Positions 51,465-59,200 of a DNA stretch of 64,000 nt are shown here, in pieces. Under the pieces are notes generated by a model. That model saw nothing but the letters and a program-made list of their open reading frames with translations, had not been told where the DNA came from and searched no databases. Source of the DNA: Pelotomaculum schinkii (GTDB lineage: Bacteria > Bacillota > Desulfotomaculia > Desulfotomaculales > Pelotomaculaceae); NCBI RefSeq assembly GCF_004369205.1, contig NZ_QFGA01000003.1, positions 186,001 to 250,000 of the forward strand, in the 5' to 3' direction. How positions within the stretch are numbered: position 1 is the first letter of the stretch; the number at the start of each line of letters is the position of its first letter. A program made the position numbers and the translations under genes.

Positions 51465-51531
51465 TGTGAGAGGGATAACGCCGCAGAAAATTACTGCGGC
51501 GCTACCCTACTCGATTAGGGGGGTGTTGTGA

Positions 51532-51666
51532 ATGCCAAAATTTTTTATTTCACTGTTTATTGTAGTTCTTTTGGCGGTTGCTGTCTTTGGGGTGTATAGA
51601 TTACAGGCCTCGGTAGATGAAATTAAAGAGAACGAATATCCCCAACATCACAAAACTATGAGCTAA
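51532..51666 (+). CDS. 44-residue single-helix membrane peptide
   Basis: ATG behind aggggggtg. It encodes an N-terminal hydrophobic helix (FFISLFIVVLLAVAVFGVY) and a short hydrophilic tail ending HHKTMS. It could be the leader part of the decayed gene that follows. No family is recognised; it may be a remnant signal anchor rather than a functional protein. Confidence 0.5.
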   Translation: MPKFFISLFIVVLLAVAVFGVYRLQASVDEIKENEYPQHHKTMS

Positions 51667-51667
51667 A

Positions 51668-51826
51668 GGAGCCAAAAAAGCAGTTGACAACTATACTAGC
51701 AACAGTTCGGAAGGTTCCTGGGATCTAGCGTTGCAATACCTCACCGGCGAGGCCCTGGACAGGGCAAAGGACAGGTTCGGTGTTGCTGAAAAGGCAGAAC
51801 TTATTGCATCTAGATGGTTACGCTGA
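51668..51826 (+). pseudogene. Decayed paralogue of the NTF2-like secreted protein
   Basis: In one frame this reads AKKAVDNYTSNSSEGSWDLA, then LQYLTGEALDRAKDRFG, then a stop. It matches the EYLTGQALSSAEQN and QYLTGVELVKAQRE stretches of the gene at 51908. It has no start of its own and stops after about 50 codons. With the 44-residue ORF just upstream it probably represents a broken duplicate. Confidence 0.6.
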
Positions 51827-51863
51827 AGTAGCAGCACGATATGGAAACTACATTGATTATCTG

Positions 51864-51890
51864 CCCCGGGAACGCCGGGGGGGGGTTTTT
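51864..51890 (+). terminator. Intrinsic terminator before 51908 gene
   Basis: ccccgg and ccgggg pair around gaacg and lead through a G-run to ttttt. Confidence 0.65.
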
Positions 51891-51907
51891 AGGAGGGGGC
51901 TGTTAAC

Positions 51908-52681
51908 ATGGCTAAAAAACCAATTAAAATCTTTTGCCTGGTTTGCATTGCAGGGACTTTATTGTTGCTTTTTTTCGGCTATAGAAGTAAAGCACCATCG
52001 AACAAAGCAGAAGAAATCGTAAGGAACTACTTGTCAGCTTCCGCATCTTTAAACTTGCAGGAAGTAAAAGAGTACCTCACTGGACAGGCCTTAAGTTCTG
52101 CTGAACAGAACATAAAGAACGGTCCTAATAAGGTAACGATTGTTAACGAGAAAACGAAGGTTATATCTCAGTCTAATAACTTTGCTATTGTCAGCGCGGA
52201 AACTGTTGAAATGCCCGGACACAACCGCTGGAACTATCTTTTTCACCTTCAACAAACATCAGGAAAATTGCTCATTTATAAAGTGGAGTTTGTAAGTCCG
52301 GATCTACCGGGCCATCTTAATGAAAGTAGTATACCGGGTACGCTGTCCGATACGATTAAGTCTTATGTCAGTGCAAAGGCTGAGGGTGAACAAGTCAAGG
52401 CCCTGCAGTATCTGACTGGTGTGGAGCTTGTAAAAGCCCAAAGGGAGGAAATGTTTCAAAACAGGGTTCAAGCTCAGCAAAAGACCGCTAAACCCCATGG
52501 AAGTGTAACTGATTTTCAGTTAACTTCGTCGGGGGCAGGTGACGGGTACCACTTAGTTCATGCCACCTATACCGTTTCCTTTCCCGGCCTGCAACCCATC
52601 CATAAGGACGTTCTATTTACTGCCGCAGACGCGTCCGGTGCTTGGAAAATAGTATCGGTGGATCAGGTTTCCGGGGAATAG
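51908..52681 (+). CDS. Membrane-anchored protein with two NTF2-like repeats
   Basis: 257 residues, ATG behind aggagggggc. An N-terminal membrane helix (IFCLVCIAGTLLLLFFGY) is followed by two repeats of about 110 residues. Each begins with an IVRNYLSA or IKSYVSAK helix and a YLTG(Q/V)xL motif, and each ends in beta strands. It resembles the NTF2-like extracytoplasmic domains of TcpC-like or anti-sigma proteins. Function is unknown. A broken copy lies just upstream, so the repeat unit has been duplicated more than once here. Confidence 0.7.
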   Translation: MAKKPIKIFCLVCIAGTLLLLFFGYRSKAPSNKAEEIVRNYLSASASLNLQEVKEYLTGQALSSAEQNIKNGPNKVTIVNEKTKVISQSNNFAIVSAETVEMPGHNRWNYLFHLQQTSGKLLIYKVEFVSPDLPGHLNESSIPGTLSDTIKSYVSAKAEGEQVKALQYLTGVELVKAQREEMFQNRVQAQQKTAKPHGSVTDFQLTSSGAGDGYHLVHATYTVSFPGLQPIHKDVLFTAADASGAWKIVSVDQVSGE

Positions 52682-52693
52682 GGGGAGGCAGAA

Positions 52694-54334
52694 GTGATAA
52701 AGAGAATCTTCTTTCTTTTCCTCCTGGCTTTCGTAATGGCGGCAGCATATCTCCCGTTGCCGGCCTTCGCAGGGCAGGTAATCCTGGATGATAAGTATCA
52801 GAATACCAGCAATGTTGACATGAATAAAACCACCGCATATGTGGACACGAGCGGCGGGTATGTTTGTCTACCTCAACAGCCTATACCCAACGCCATAGCC
52901 ATACAACAGTTTGGCTATGAGTATGCGGTGGCCACTACATCCGGAATCAATGTATACGACTACGATGACGCTACCGGCAAAATGTCATTGAACGCGGCCC
53001 TGTCCATTCCATCCGTGACCAACGCAACGGGAATAGCTGTGCGTCAGGATGCTCCGGAAATATGGTCATTAACCAATAATGCTCTGACGCTTTACTCTTT
53101 TAACGGTTCTTCAATGTCGGCTAGCGCGACCGTTACAGGCTTAAATAACATCGTCTCCGTCAGTGCATGGTCCAACGCCGATAAAGCAGCACTCCTTTCT
53201 AACACTGGCGTTGTGACAATTTACAACGCATCCGGAGGGAGTTTAACTCCTACCTTAACGGTTAATACCGAACTGAGTAGCCCTGTGGCCGTTTCGGTTG
53301 TGCCTGGTACGCCAAATTTTGTTGTGTCAACTGGCAAAGCTTTTTACTTTTACGTTTACGATGATGCTACCGGGAATTATGCCCAGGATACAACGAAAAC
53401 GGTAACAGGCCTTAGTAATGTGTTGTCAGTGAGTAGCCAGCAGGGTGGGGTTGGAGTTTTAAACAGCTCCGGAGTATCGTACTATTCCCAGGACGATGCC
53501 GGTGGGTTTAAAAATACAAGCGTTTTTTCAGTGTCCCCCATAAGCAGCCCGGTTGCCTTTTCAATAAAGCCGGGGAGTTACGATTACGCCGTGCTTACCC
53601 AATCCGGAGACGTAAAGTATTATACTTACGATGATAGCTCGGGCACGGAAATAGAGAACACGTCTCTGGAAGTTTCAGGACTGAATCTGGTTTTCATGGG
53701 CTACTTGCACCCCAAAGATTATTATTCAGTAGTTCTTCATAGCGGCAATATTTGTAATACTGTAAGGTTGACACTAAACCAGACCCTGCCGATCGGCACT
53801 TCCGTAACTTGGTATGTCAGTTCCGATGGTGGAGCAACCTGGGTTACTGTTACTCCAAGCAATTGGACTACAATTGCACCTGGAAACCAATTTGTAATAC
53901 ATGCAGTTTTAGATACCAGCGATTCCAGTATTACGCCGAAAATTTTTGAAGTTACGTTAGAGGTAAAGGCGCTTACAGGTATAACCTTATCACCGACGTC
54001 TATGAGCGTGACCGGCGCGAATAAGTTTATAGGTTCTTTAACGGTAACGGCCAATTATTCCGATAACAGCGCCCAGGATATAACCAATTCAGTGTCTTGG
54101 AATGCTGTACAAAACCCCACCCTTGTTCAAAATGGAGCTGTGGTGGCTTATGTGAGCGGGCCGGGGCAGGTTTTCAGCGGACCATATGTCGGTACAGCCA
54201 TAATCACGGCGATTTACTCTTTACCAAACGGGCAGAATTTCACTTCAAATGACTGTACCGTTACGGTGAATCCGGATATACCTCCTTCCGGCATATCGAA
54301 TTTTATTCAACACTATCGAAGGGAAGTTGGGTGA
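52694..54334 (+). CDS. Secreted repeat (propeller-like) protein with Big-like C-terminus
   Basis: 546 residues, GTG behind gggggaggcag. The signal peptide ends near PAFA-G. The N-terminal 350 residues contain repeated blocks ending in VYDYDDATGK, VYDDATGNY or TYDDSSGTE with intervening strands, like a seven-bladed propeller. A beta-sandwich follows, then a Big2-like domain (LTGITLSPTSMSVTGANKF). It may be a surface or adhesion component. The very end is short and could be truncated. The gene before it ends 12 bases upstream, so they form an operon. Confidence 0.7.
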   Translation: MIKRIFFLFLLAFVMAAAYLPLPAFAGQVILDDKYQNTSNVDMNKTTAYVDTSGGYVCLPQQPIPNAIAIQQFGYEYAVATTSGINVYDYDDATGKMSLNAALSIPSVTNATGIAVRQDAPEIWSLTNNALTLYSFNGSSMSASATVTGLNNIVSVSAWSNADKAALLSNTGVVTIYNASGGSLTPTLTVNTELSSPVAVSVVPGTPNFVVSTGKAFYFYVYDDATGNYAQDTTKTVTGLSNVLSVSSQQGGVGVLNSSGVSYYSQDDAGGFKNTSVFSVSPISSPVAFSIKPGSYDYAVLTQSGDVKYYTYDDSSGTEIENTSLEVSGLNLVFMGYLHPKDYYSVVLHSGNICNTVRLTLNQTLPIGTSVTWYVSSDGGATWVTVTPSNWTTIAPGNQFVIHAVLDTSDSSITPKIFEVTLEVKALTGITLSPTSMSVTGANKFIGSLTVTANYSDNSAQDITNSVSWNAVQNPTLVQNGAVVAYVSGPGQVFSGPYVGTAIITAIYSLPNGQNFTSNDCTVTVNPDIPPSGISNFIQHYRREVG

Positions 54335-54378
54335 TCAGGAATAACAATATGATTAAATCATCGCGGATTTTCTTGTTG

Positions 54379-54399
54379 CCCCGTTTCGGCGGGGTTTCC
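54379..54399 (+). terminator. Intrinsic terminator after surface-protein gene
   Basis: cccc and gggg with the gtttcgg loop, followed by tttccttttg. It separates the surface-protein genes from the EAL genes. Confidence 0.65.
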
Positions 54400-54477
54400 T
54401 TTTGCATTTAATAACAATGGCCAGTCCACTCTTTTTGTTTAAATAGTTTAAAATTTAGGAAAGGATAGGGGGGTAAC

Positions 54478-55239
54478 TTGAACTTGAAAAAAACCCTGGA
54501 AAATGTATTGGCTAACAGGCTGATCACAACGGTATTTCAGCCTGTAATTCACATTGAAACTGGAAGAATAATCGGATATGAGGCTTTATCAAGGGGACCG
54601 GAAGGACCGTTGCAAGAACCATTAGTCCTTTTTTCACTTGCCACGGAGTTTGGTTATGCCATGAAGCTGGAACAGTTATGCTTGGCAAGCGCCATGGAAA
54701 ATTCAATATCAATGCCGACCAATTTGAGACTTTTCATTAATCTTAGCCCTTTCGCAGTCGAGAATGGAATTTTGGACGTGTTTGACCATGAACTTACTGA
54801 ACTTACTGTTATAGAAATTACCGAGGCTGGAGTAATCAATGACTATAGCAAAGTCAAGAAAGTTATTGATTTTTACAGGAGAAGAGGCATAAAGATAGCT
54901 GTTGACGATGTGGGTAATGGTTATGATCGTTTGCGCAGTATAGCTGAACTGGAACCGGATTGGATAAAAATTGATCGTGGGTTAATACAGGGATGCTATG
55001 AAAACAAGGGTAGGCGTAGGGTTTTAAAACACCTTGTGGCGTTGGCTGCTGAATTAAAAGCAAAAGTTGTAGCGGAAGGAATTGAGAAGGTAGATGAATT
55101 AAATATTGCTGGTGTAATTGGTATACATTATGCCCAGGGATTTTATCTTGGAAAGCCGCAATCAAAACCCTGGGAGAATTTAATGTGTGCAGGTGATAAT
55201 TCACACTTGTCACCCTATTTAGTTAGCAAGTGTTTTTAA
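54478..55239 (+). CDS. Stand-alone EAL-domain c-di-GMP phosphodiesterase 1
   Basis: 253 residues, TTG start behind taggggggt. It is an EAL domain only. All catalytic positions are visible: YEALSRG, FINLSP (Asn), IEITEAG (Glu), VDDVGNGYD (Asp pair), WIKIDRG (Lys), VAEGIE (Glu) and YAQGFYLGKP (Gln). It should hydrolyse c-di-GMP. It lacks sensor and membrane domains and is followed by a related EAL gene. It probably counteracts the GGDEF protein of this element. Confidence 0.92.
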   Translation: MNLKKTLENVLANRLITTVFQPVIHIETGRIIGYEALSRGPEGPLQEPLVLFSLATEFGYAMKLEQLCLASAMENSISMPTNLRLFINLSPFAVENGILDVFDHELTELTVIEITEAGVINDYSKVKKVIDFYRRRGIKIAVDDVGNGYDRLRSIAELEPDWIKIDRGLIQGCYENKGRRRVLKHLVALAAELKAKVVAEGIEKVDELNIAGVIGIHYAQGFYLGKPQSKPWENLMCAGDNSHLSPYLVSKCF

Positions 55240-55269
55240 GCAGGTTACTAGTGAAAGGAGTCATTTATT

Positions 55270-56013
55270 GTGGATTTTACTGAAGAGATAAACAGAATTA
55301 TTGAAAAAAAAGAGATATTAACTTTTTTTCAACCTATAATTCATCTGAGAACCGGAAACGTAGCTGGCTTTGAGGCATTGTCCAGAGGGCCTGTCGGTAG
55401 CCTGCATTCCCCCAACAACCTTTTTACAACCGCTTACAGGTGCCACAGACAGCAAGAAGTTGAACTGGTCTGTCTGGAATTGGCGGTAAAACACTCAAAA
55501 CGCCTTCCTCCCGGGCAGGTGTTTTTCAACCTAAGTCCCAGTACAATTCTATCTTCCAGCAACACCGTCTTGAATATTATCGACCCATTAAATGACAGGG
55601 CAGTTATCGAACTTACCGAGATAAAGGTCAAAAACAGAGATGTAGGGACTTTGGTGGCCATCCTAAGCAGTTTCCGCGCTTGCGGGATTAAAATCGCACT
55701 TGACGACGTTGGGAAAGGGGAACGTGACTTCTGGAGTATAAGCGAGTTCCCGTCGGATTTTCTGAAAATAAATCAGAACTCGATTCACAGGCTGGCACGG
55801 TATAAAAATGGTACTGCCCACCGATACCGGTTGATGATTGAAAAGTTACTGGAGTTGGGTAAATTACTCGGCGCCCAGGTGATAGCCGAAGGCGTGGAGA
55901 CGAATGGACACTGTCAGATCGTTAAAGACCTTGGAATTGAACTTGCCCAGGGCTTTTTCTTTTCAAAGGCAATGCCGGTAGAGCATTGGATAGAAGAGGA
56001 GGGGCAGAAATAA
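55270..56013 (+). CDS. Stand-alone EAL-domain c-di-GMP phosphodiesterase 2
   Basis: 247 residues, GTG behind gaaaggagt. The same set of motifs is present (FEALSRG, FFNLSP, IELTE, LDDVGKGE, IAEGVE, LAQGFFFSK), but the KID loop reads LKINQN, so its Asp is replaced by Asn and activity may be altered. It is a divergent paralogue of the upstream gene. Its stop overlaps the next start (taatg). Confidence 0.9.
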   Translation: MDFTEEINRIIEKKEILTFFQPIIHLRTGNVAGFEALSRGPVGSLHSPNNLFTTAYRCHRQQEVELVCLELAVKHSKRLPPGQVFFNLSPSTILSSSNTVLNIIDPLNDRAVIELTEIKVKNRDVGTLVAILSSFRACGIKIALDDVGKGERDFWSISEFPSDFLKINQNSIHRLARYKNGTAHRYRLMIEKLLELGKLLGAQVIAEGVETNGHCQIVKDLGIELAQGFFFSKAMPVEHWIEEEGQK

Positions 56014-56519
56014 TGGTTGTTGGAGCCGATCTTTGCAACACGATTGCCAACGTTAATTTAGAGCTACTCAAATATTTTAGTATTAATTATTTGACGTACC
56101 CTTTTTCCGAGGTACCGCAAGGCTTTTTTGAAACAAGTAGAGGCCTGGAGATTTTATTAAAAGCAGAGCCACTTCCAAACGCGCACGCCGTGTTGCGAAA
56201 CCTTAACGGCCAGGGCCACCGGATTGAATACATCACTAACCGCCCTAAATCAGCCTACTTCGTAACAAGGCGGTGGCTTGAGCTAAACGGTTTTCCCGCA
56301 GGCCGTATTGTCTTCACGGAAAACCCGGAGGAAAAGGCCAATTATGTAATATCGCGGGGCATTCAGTTATTTTTTGAGGACGACCCCCGGGTTATATCGA
56401 ATTTGAATAAAACCGGGGCTTTGGAAATATTCGTGAAGGATTGGCAATACAACCGTTCGTTAGTACGCCAACAAGGCCTCAAAAGCTTTAAGAGGTGGAG
56501 TGAGTTCCTTGTCTCTTAA
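56013..56519 (+). CDS. HAD-superfamily 5'-nucleotidase-like protein (NT5C type)
   Basis: 168 residues. HAD motifs: motif I GADLCNTIANVN (with Asp but Cys in place of the second acid), motif II YITNRP and motif IV FFEDDPRV. It resembles the NT5C/YqfW-type deoxynucleotidase family, which uses a phospho-Asp intermediate. The start ATG 56013 overlaps the EAL2 stop. It could recycle nucleotides from c-di-GMP breakdown; that is inference from context. Confidence 0.75.
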   Translation: MVVGADLCNTIANVNLELLKYFSINYLTYPFSEVPQGFFETSRGLEILLKAEPLPNAHAVLRNLNGQGHRIEYITNRPKSAYFVTRRWLELNGFPAGRIVFTENPEEKANYVISRGIQLFFEDDPRVISNLNKTGALEIFVKDWQYNRSLVRQQGLKSFKRWSEFLVS

Positions 56520-56545
56520 GCTTGTAAAAACCTTCTACTTAAAGT

Positions 56546-56574
56546 AACCGGGAGTCATAATTCCCGGTTTTTTT
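56546..56574 (+). terminator. Intrinsic terminator after the EAL operon
   Basis: aaccggga and tcccggtt form the stem, followed by seven T residues. Confidence 0.85.
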
Positions 56575-56608
56575 GTTTGTTTTGAAAAACATTTTTGGAG
56601 GTGCAGAA

Positions 56609-56800
56609 ATGCGAACAAAGTACCAATCACTAACAAACGACGTGGGCTACGGAGGCATTAAAGCCGTCTCTAGCGACGGAAAACGGGCTAGTTATCCGTC
56701 GGTCCTGGCCCTAGTAAGGGAGGATGATTTAGGCGGCATTTTTGACGGGGAAGGACACACCCGGCGCGCAACTATCTATCGAACTGGTCCGGAAAGGTGA
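56609..56800 (+). pseudogene. Truncated ParM/Alp-like actin homologue
   Basis: ATG behind tggaggtg. The 63 residues (MRTKYQSLTNDVGYGGIKAV and a following YPSVLALV) match the first strands of plasmid actin-like segregation proteins (the phosphate-1 DxGxGxxK region). The frame then stops; no downstream remnant of the ATPase is present. This is probably a leftover of an earlier partition system replaced by the ParA locus just downstream. Confidence 0.6.
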
Positions 56801-56848
56801 TGAGGGACTAACCCGCCGCCCATGTGGTTCTCTATAGACAGGCTGGAG

Positions 56849-56920
56849 ATTATTACACTTACCGAATTATTACTTAATTGTTACCTAATTATTCGGTAGT
56901 AATTACGTAATTATTACTTA
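56849..56920. promoter_or_regulatory. AT-rich partition repeat cluster upstream of parA
   Basis: Several copies of an attattac / gtaataat-like unit and its complement are present, for example ttaccgaattattacttaat, cctaattattcggtagtaat and gtaattattacttac. It is a candidate centromere or operator for the ParA/RHH pair. Confidence 0.6.
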
Positions 56921-56941
56921 CTTGAAGGGTGGTTAAAAGTT

Positions 56942-57781
56942 TTGCGTACCATAGCTGTTGTCAATAGTAAAGGTGGAGTTGGCAAATCAACCGTTAGTGT
57001 CCACCTCGGCCACGCCCTGGCCCTAGCCGGTAAAAAGACCCTCATCGTGGACATGGACATGCAAGACAATATACGCATTTGGTTTAATGCTGAAGAGAAA
57101 AGAACTACATTGTTCGAGATGATGGTGGAAGGAAAGAAGGCAATTGATGCCACAGTAAATGTCCGGGAAAGGTTAGACATAATTGCATCCGGAGGTGACA
57201 ACCTCGGCGCTGTTCCGTTCCTTTTGAACCTTGGGAACCTGGTTAATGATTTATCAAGACCTGATGCAGCAGATTTCAAGAGAATTCTTAGCAGGCTGTC
57301 GCTGCAATGGCTTTTTGACTTAAAGGCGCCAGCTCCGGAAATTCTAAAGAAATCACTACGTCCTCTAACAGGTATCTACGACTACATTTTAATTGACTGC
57401 TCCCCATCGAGAACGCTGTTGCACACAATGGCGGTAGTCGCTTCCGATCACGTCATGGTCCCTGTCTCAATGGAATGGCTAAGCATTGTGGGGAGCGCTC
57501 AGGTCGGCAACGCCATATCCGATGTAAGGGAAAAATACAATCTCTCAACAGACATCGCGTTTGTGGTACCCACCTTTTTCGATAAAAGAAGAAGCCGTGT
57601 ATGCCAAGAAGTCATGGAAGACCTGACGAAAATGTATGGCAAGAAGGTTACAAATCCGATCCGGATAAACGGACGACTGTCTGAAGCTCCAAGTTGGGGA
57701 AAAACGGTCTTCGATCTTGCCGATCGCCGCGGGATGGAAGATTTCGAGGAACTTGCGCGTAGGGTGATAGGGAATGAATAA
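56942..57781 (+). CDS. parA: ParA-type partition ATPase
   Basis: 279 residues, TTG start behind gaagggtgg. It has the complete deviant Walker A KGGVGKSTVSVHLGHALA, VDMDMQDNIR (Walker A') and YILIDCSPSR (Walker B). There is no N-terminal HTH, as in type Ib plasmid ParA proteins paired with a small ribbon-helix-helix partner. It would move the element along the nucleoid. The next gene overlaps its 3' end by eight bases. Confidence 0.92.
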   Translation: MRTIAVVNSKGGVGKSTVSVHLGHALALAGKKTLIVDMDMQDNIRIWFNAEEKRTTLFEMMVEGKKAIDATVNVRERLDIIASGGDNLGAVPFLLNLGNLVNDLSRPDAADFKRILSRLSLQWLFDLKAPAPEILKKSLRPLTGIYDYILIDCSPSRTLLHTMAVVASDHVMVPVSMEWLSIVGSAQVGNAISDVREKYNLSTDIAFVVPTFFDKRRSRVCQEVMEDLTKMYGKKVTNPIRINGRLSEAPSWGKTVFDLADRRGMEDFEELARRVIGNE

Positions 57782-58085
57782 AGGGGTGCAAAAAAGGGCG
57801 GCTATAGAAGCGCTTATGCCCGGAAAACGCTCCGCTTCACAAGATTCGGTAAATAGTAATGAATTATTACCGAATCATTCTGTAATTAATACAGATTCAG
57901 TCCATTCCTTAAACAGAAAAAATAAGCCAATAAGCGAAAAAGCAGTCAAAAAGACCTACAGTTTTCACCCTAGGACCTTAAAGGGCTTAGAGAGTTATGC
58001 GCATGAAAATGGGATGACTTACAGTCAGGTCATCAACCTTGCGTTAAGGCAATTAATCCCCAGGTCATATTTTGAAGCCGATTAA
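57774..58085 (+). CDS. Ribbon-helix-helix partition partner (ParG/ParB-like)
   Basis: 103 residues. A flexible N-terminal 55 residues are followed by a MetJ/Arc-type RHH domain (KTYSFHPRTLKGLESYAHENGM). It overlaps parA and is positioned as the centromere-binding partner. The coding sequence itself carries one copy of the tgaattattaccgaat repeat that also occurs downstream. Confidence 0.8.
   Translation: MNKGVQKRAAIEALMPGKRSASQDSVNSNELLPNHSVINTDSVHSLNRKNKPISEKAVKKTYSFHPRTLKGLESYAHENGMTYSQVINLALRQLIPRSYFEAD
57841..57890. repeat. Partition repeat inside the RHH gene
   Basis: Copies of attcggtaa and tgaattattaccgaat in opposite orientation. The 16-base unit at 57860-57875 is identical to that at 58154-58169. 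Confidence 0.65.
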
Positions 58086-58130
58086 TTATAAGAGAAAACC
58101 AATGAGCCCTTTACAGAGAAACACCCCATA

Positions 58131-58184
58131 CGTAATAATTCGGTAATTCCTACTGAATTATTACCGAATTTTTCAGTATTTATT
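58131..58184. repeat. Partition repeat cluster downstream of the RHH gene
   Basis: gtaataattcggtaattcc, tgaattattaccgaat and related units form an inverted pair. Together with the upstream and intragenic copies, the repeats bracket the parA-RHH pair. This is a candidate parS or replication-origin iteron. Confidence 0.65.
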
Positions 58185-58334
58185 AAGCCATTTTGAAGCT
58201 TCCATAAAGCAGCAACAAGCATAGGTTAATCATATAACACAACTTACCATATATGGAAACCTAATAAGTGCTAGACGGAACGGCAGTACGGCGCATGAGT
58301 GTTCCCTGTAGCCATCATTATTGGTCTATCTTTC

Positions 58335-58880
58335 AAACCAGGCTCCCCCGGCCTTGCGGCCTTTTTTGCTCCCCGCAAATGCTCACTATATATAATACAC
58401 GCTTACCGTGCCCTGGAGGCCTACAGCCCCAAGGCCTGGGGTGTCGGACAATTTTCACCCTGTCCGACACCAAACCCTGGAGGCCTTGCGCCCCAAGGCC
58501 GGGCGCGTCGGACGTGCGTCCGACAGTAAACCCGCAAACCCTTGCGCCCCAAAGCCGGGGGCGTCCCACACCTATAATCTTCCAGGAACCCCGGGCGGGC
58601 GCCCAAACCTGGTCCCGGCCAAACCATCTTGGATTCCAGGAACAGGGAAACCCGGTTACCAGGGACCAGGTCAGCATGGTCTTTTTCCTGGAAATAAATC
58701 CTGGGTCCCAGGCCCGGACCAGGTTACCTGGGAACCCGGTCCAGGAACCAGGACCCAGGACCAGGCCGCCGGCAGGCGCCGGGCGCCAGGGCCTGGTATG
58801 CGGCGGCCAGGCCAAGGCCCAGGTTCCAGGTCCAGGACCCCGGTCCCCAGGAACCAGGACAAGGCTGCACGGCTGCGGTG
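58335..58880. repeat. GC-rich hairpin and CCAGG-repeat region
   Basis: From 58411 there are three imperfect tandem units (ccctggaggcc..ccccaaggcc..), with internal perfect hairpins (gtgtcggaca/tgtccgacac at 58441-58470; gtcggacg/cgtccgac at 58507-58524). From about 58590 to 58870 ccagg, cctgg and ggacc units are densely repeated in both orientations. Open frames exist on both strands only because stop codons are rare in such DNA. It is a candidate origin (oriV/oriT), structured RNA or recombination hot spot. The AT-rich stretch 58185-58334 before it shows no gene. Confidence 0.7.
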
Positions 58881-58948
58881 ACAATCGGTGTACGGACCAA
58901 AGGGGAAGGCGCTAACTGAAGAGGGATTGAAACGGAGGTGGAGATGTC

Positions 58949-59200
58949 ATGCAGGCCAATGTTTGCGCACCGGAAGAAGGTTTCAGTGCCAACAAGAAAA
59001 AGGGTGAAGCCTGGTGCCCATACTGTGCCGGGAAGTTACCCTTCGGTTGGGATTCTGTGTTAAAAACTGCCAGATGCACAGGGTGTAAATGTTCTGTGAA
59101 AGACTTTTATTTTCGCAAGTATAACGATTTATGGGGTGAGTCGAGTATTAACGCCTTTATATGCGCAGTAAAAAAATCAGGATTGAAGGTGAACTCATAA
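58949..59200 (+). CDS. Small zinc-ribbon protein
   Basis: 83 residues, ATG behind ggaggtgga. Two cysteine pairs (WCPYC and CTGC) separated by about 25 residues suggest a zinc ribbon, followed by an aromatic-rich C-terminal helix. Possibly a nucleic-acid-binding accessory of the element; no named family is recognised. The stop shares a base with the start of the next gene. Confidence 0.6.
   Translation: MQANVCAPEEGFSANKKKGEAWCPYCAGKLPFGWDSVLKTARCTGCKCSVKDFYFRKYNDLWGESSINAFICAVKKSGLKVNS

Larger units (their letters stand above)
49419..51514 (+). mobile_element. Group II intron with maturase ORF
   Basis: The 5' part (49419-50144) is non-coding and highly structured, beginning gtttgcccggcatg, comparable with intron starts of the GUGYG-CCCGGCAUG kind. 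The ORF encodes an RT/maturase. Downstream, gagccggatacgaggcc and the paired strand to 51464 form domain V, and gagaggg to ccctactc forms domain VI, ending in gat at 51514. Boundaries are by inspection only. The intron sits just after a strong terminator, so it should not disrupt any gene. Confidence 0.85.

Noticed and set aside
58268-58915. Overlapping open frames on both strands in the GC-rich region (up to 215 codons)
   Set aside because: They exist in several frames at once because the repeats lack stop codons. The translations are Pro/Gly/Arg-rich, there is no SD and no domain.
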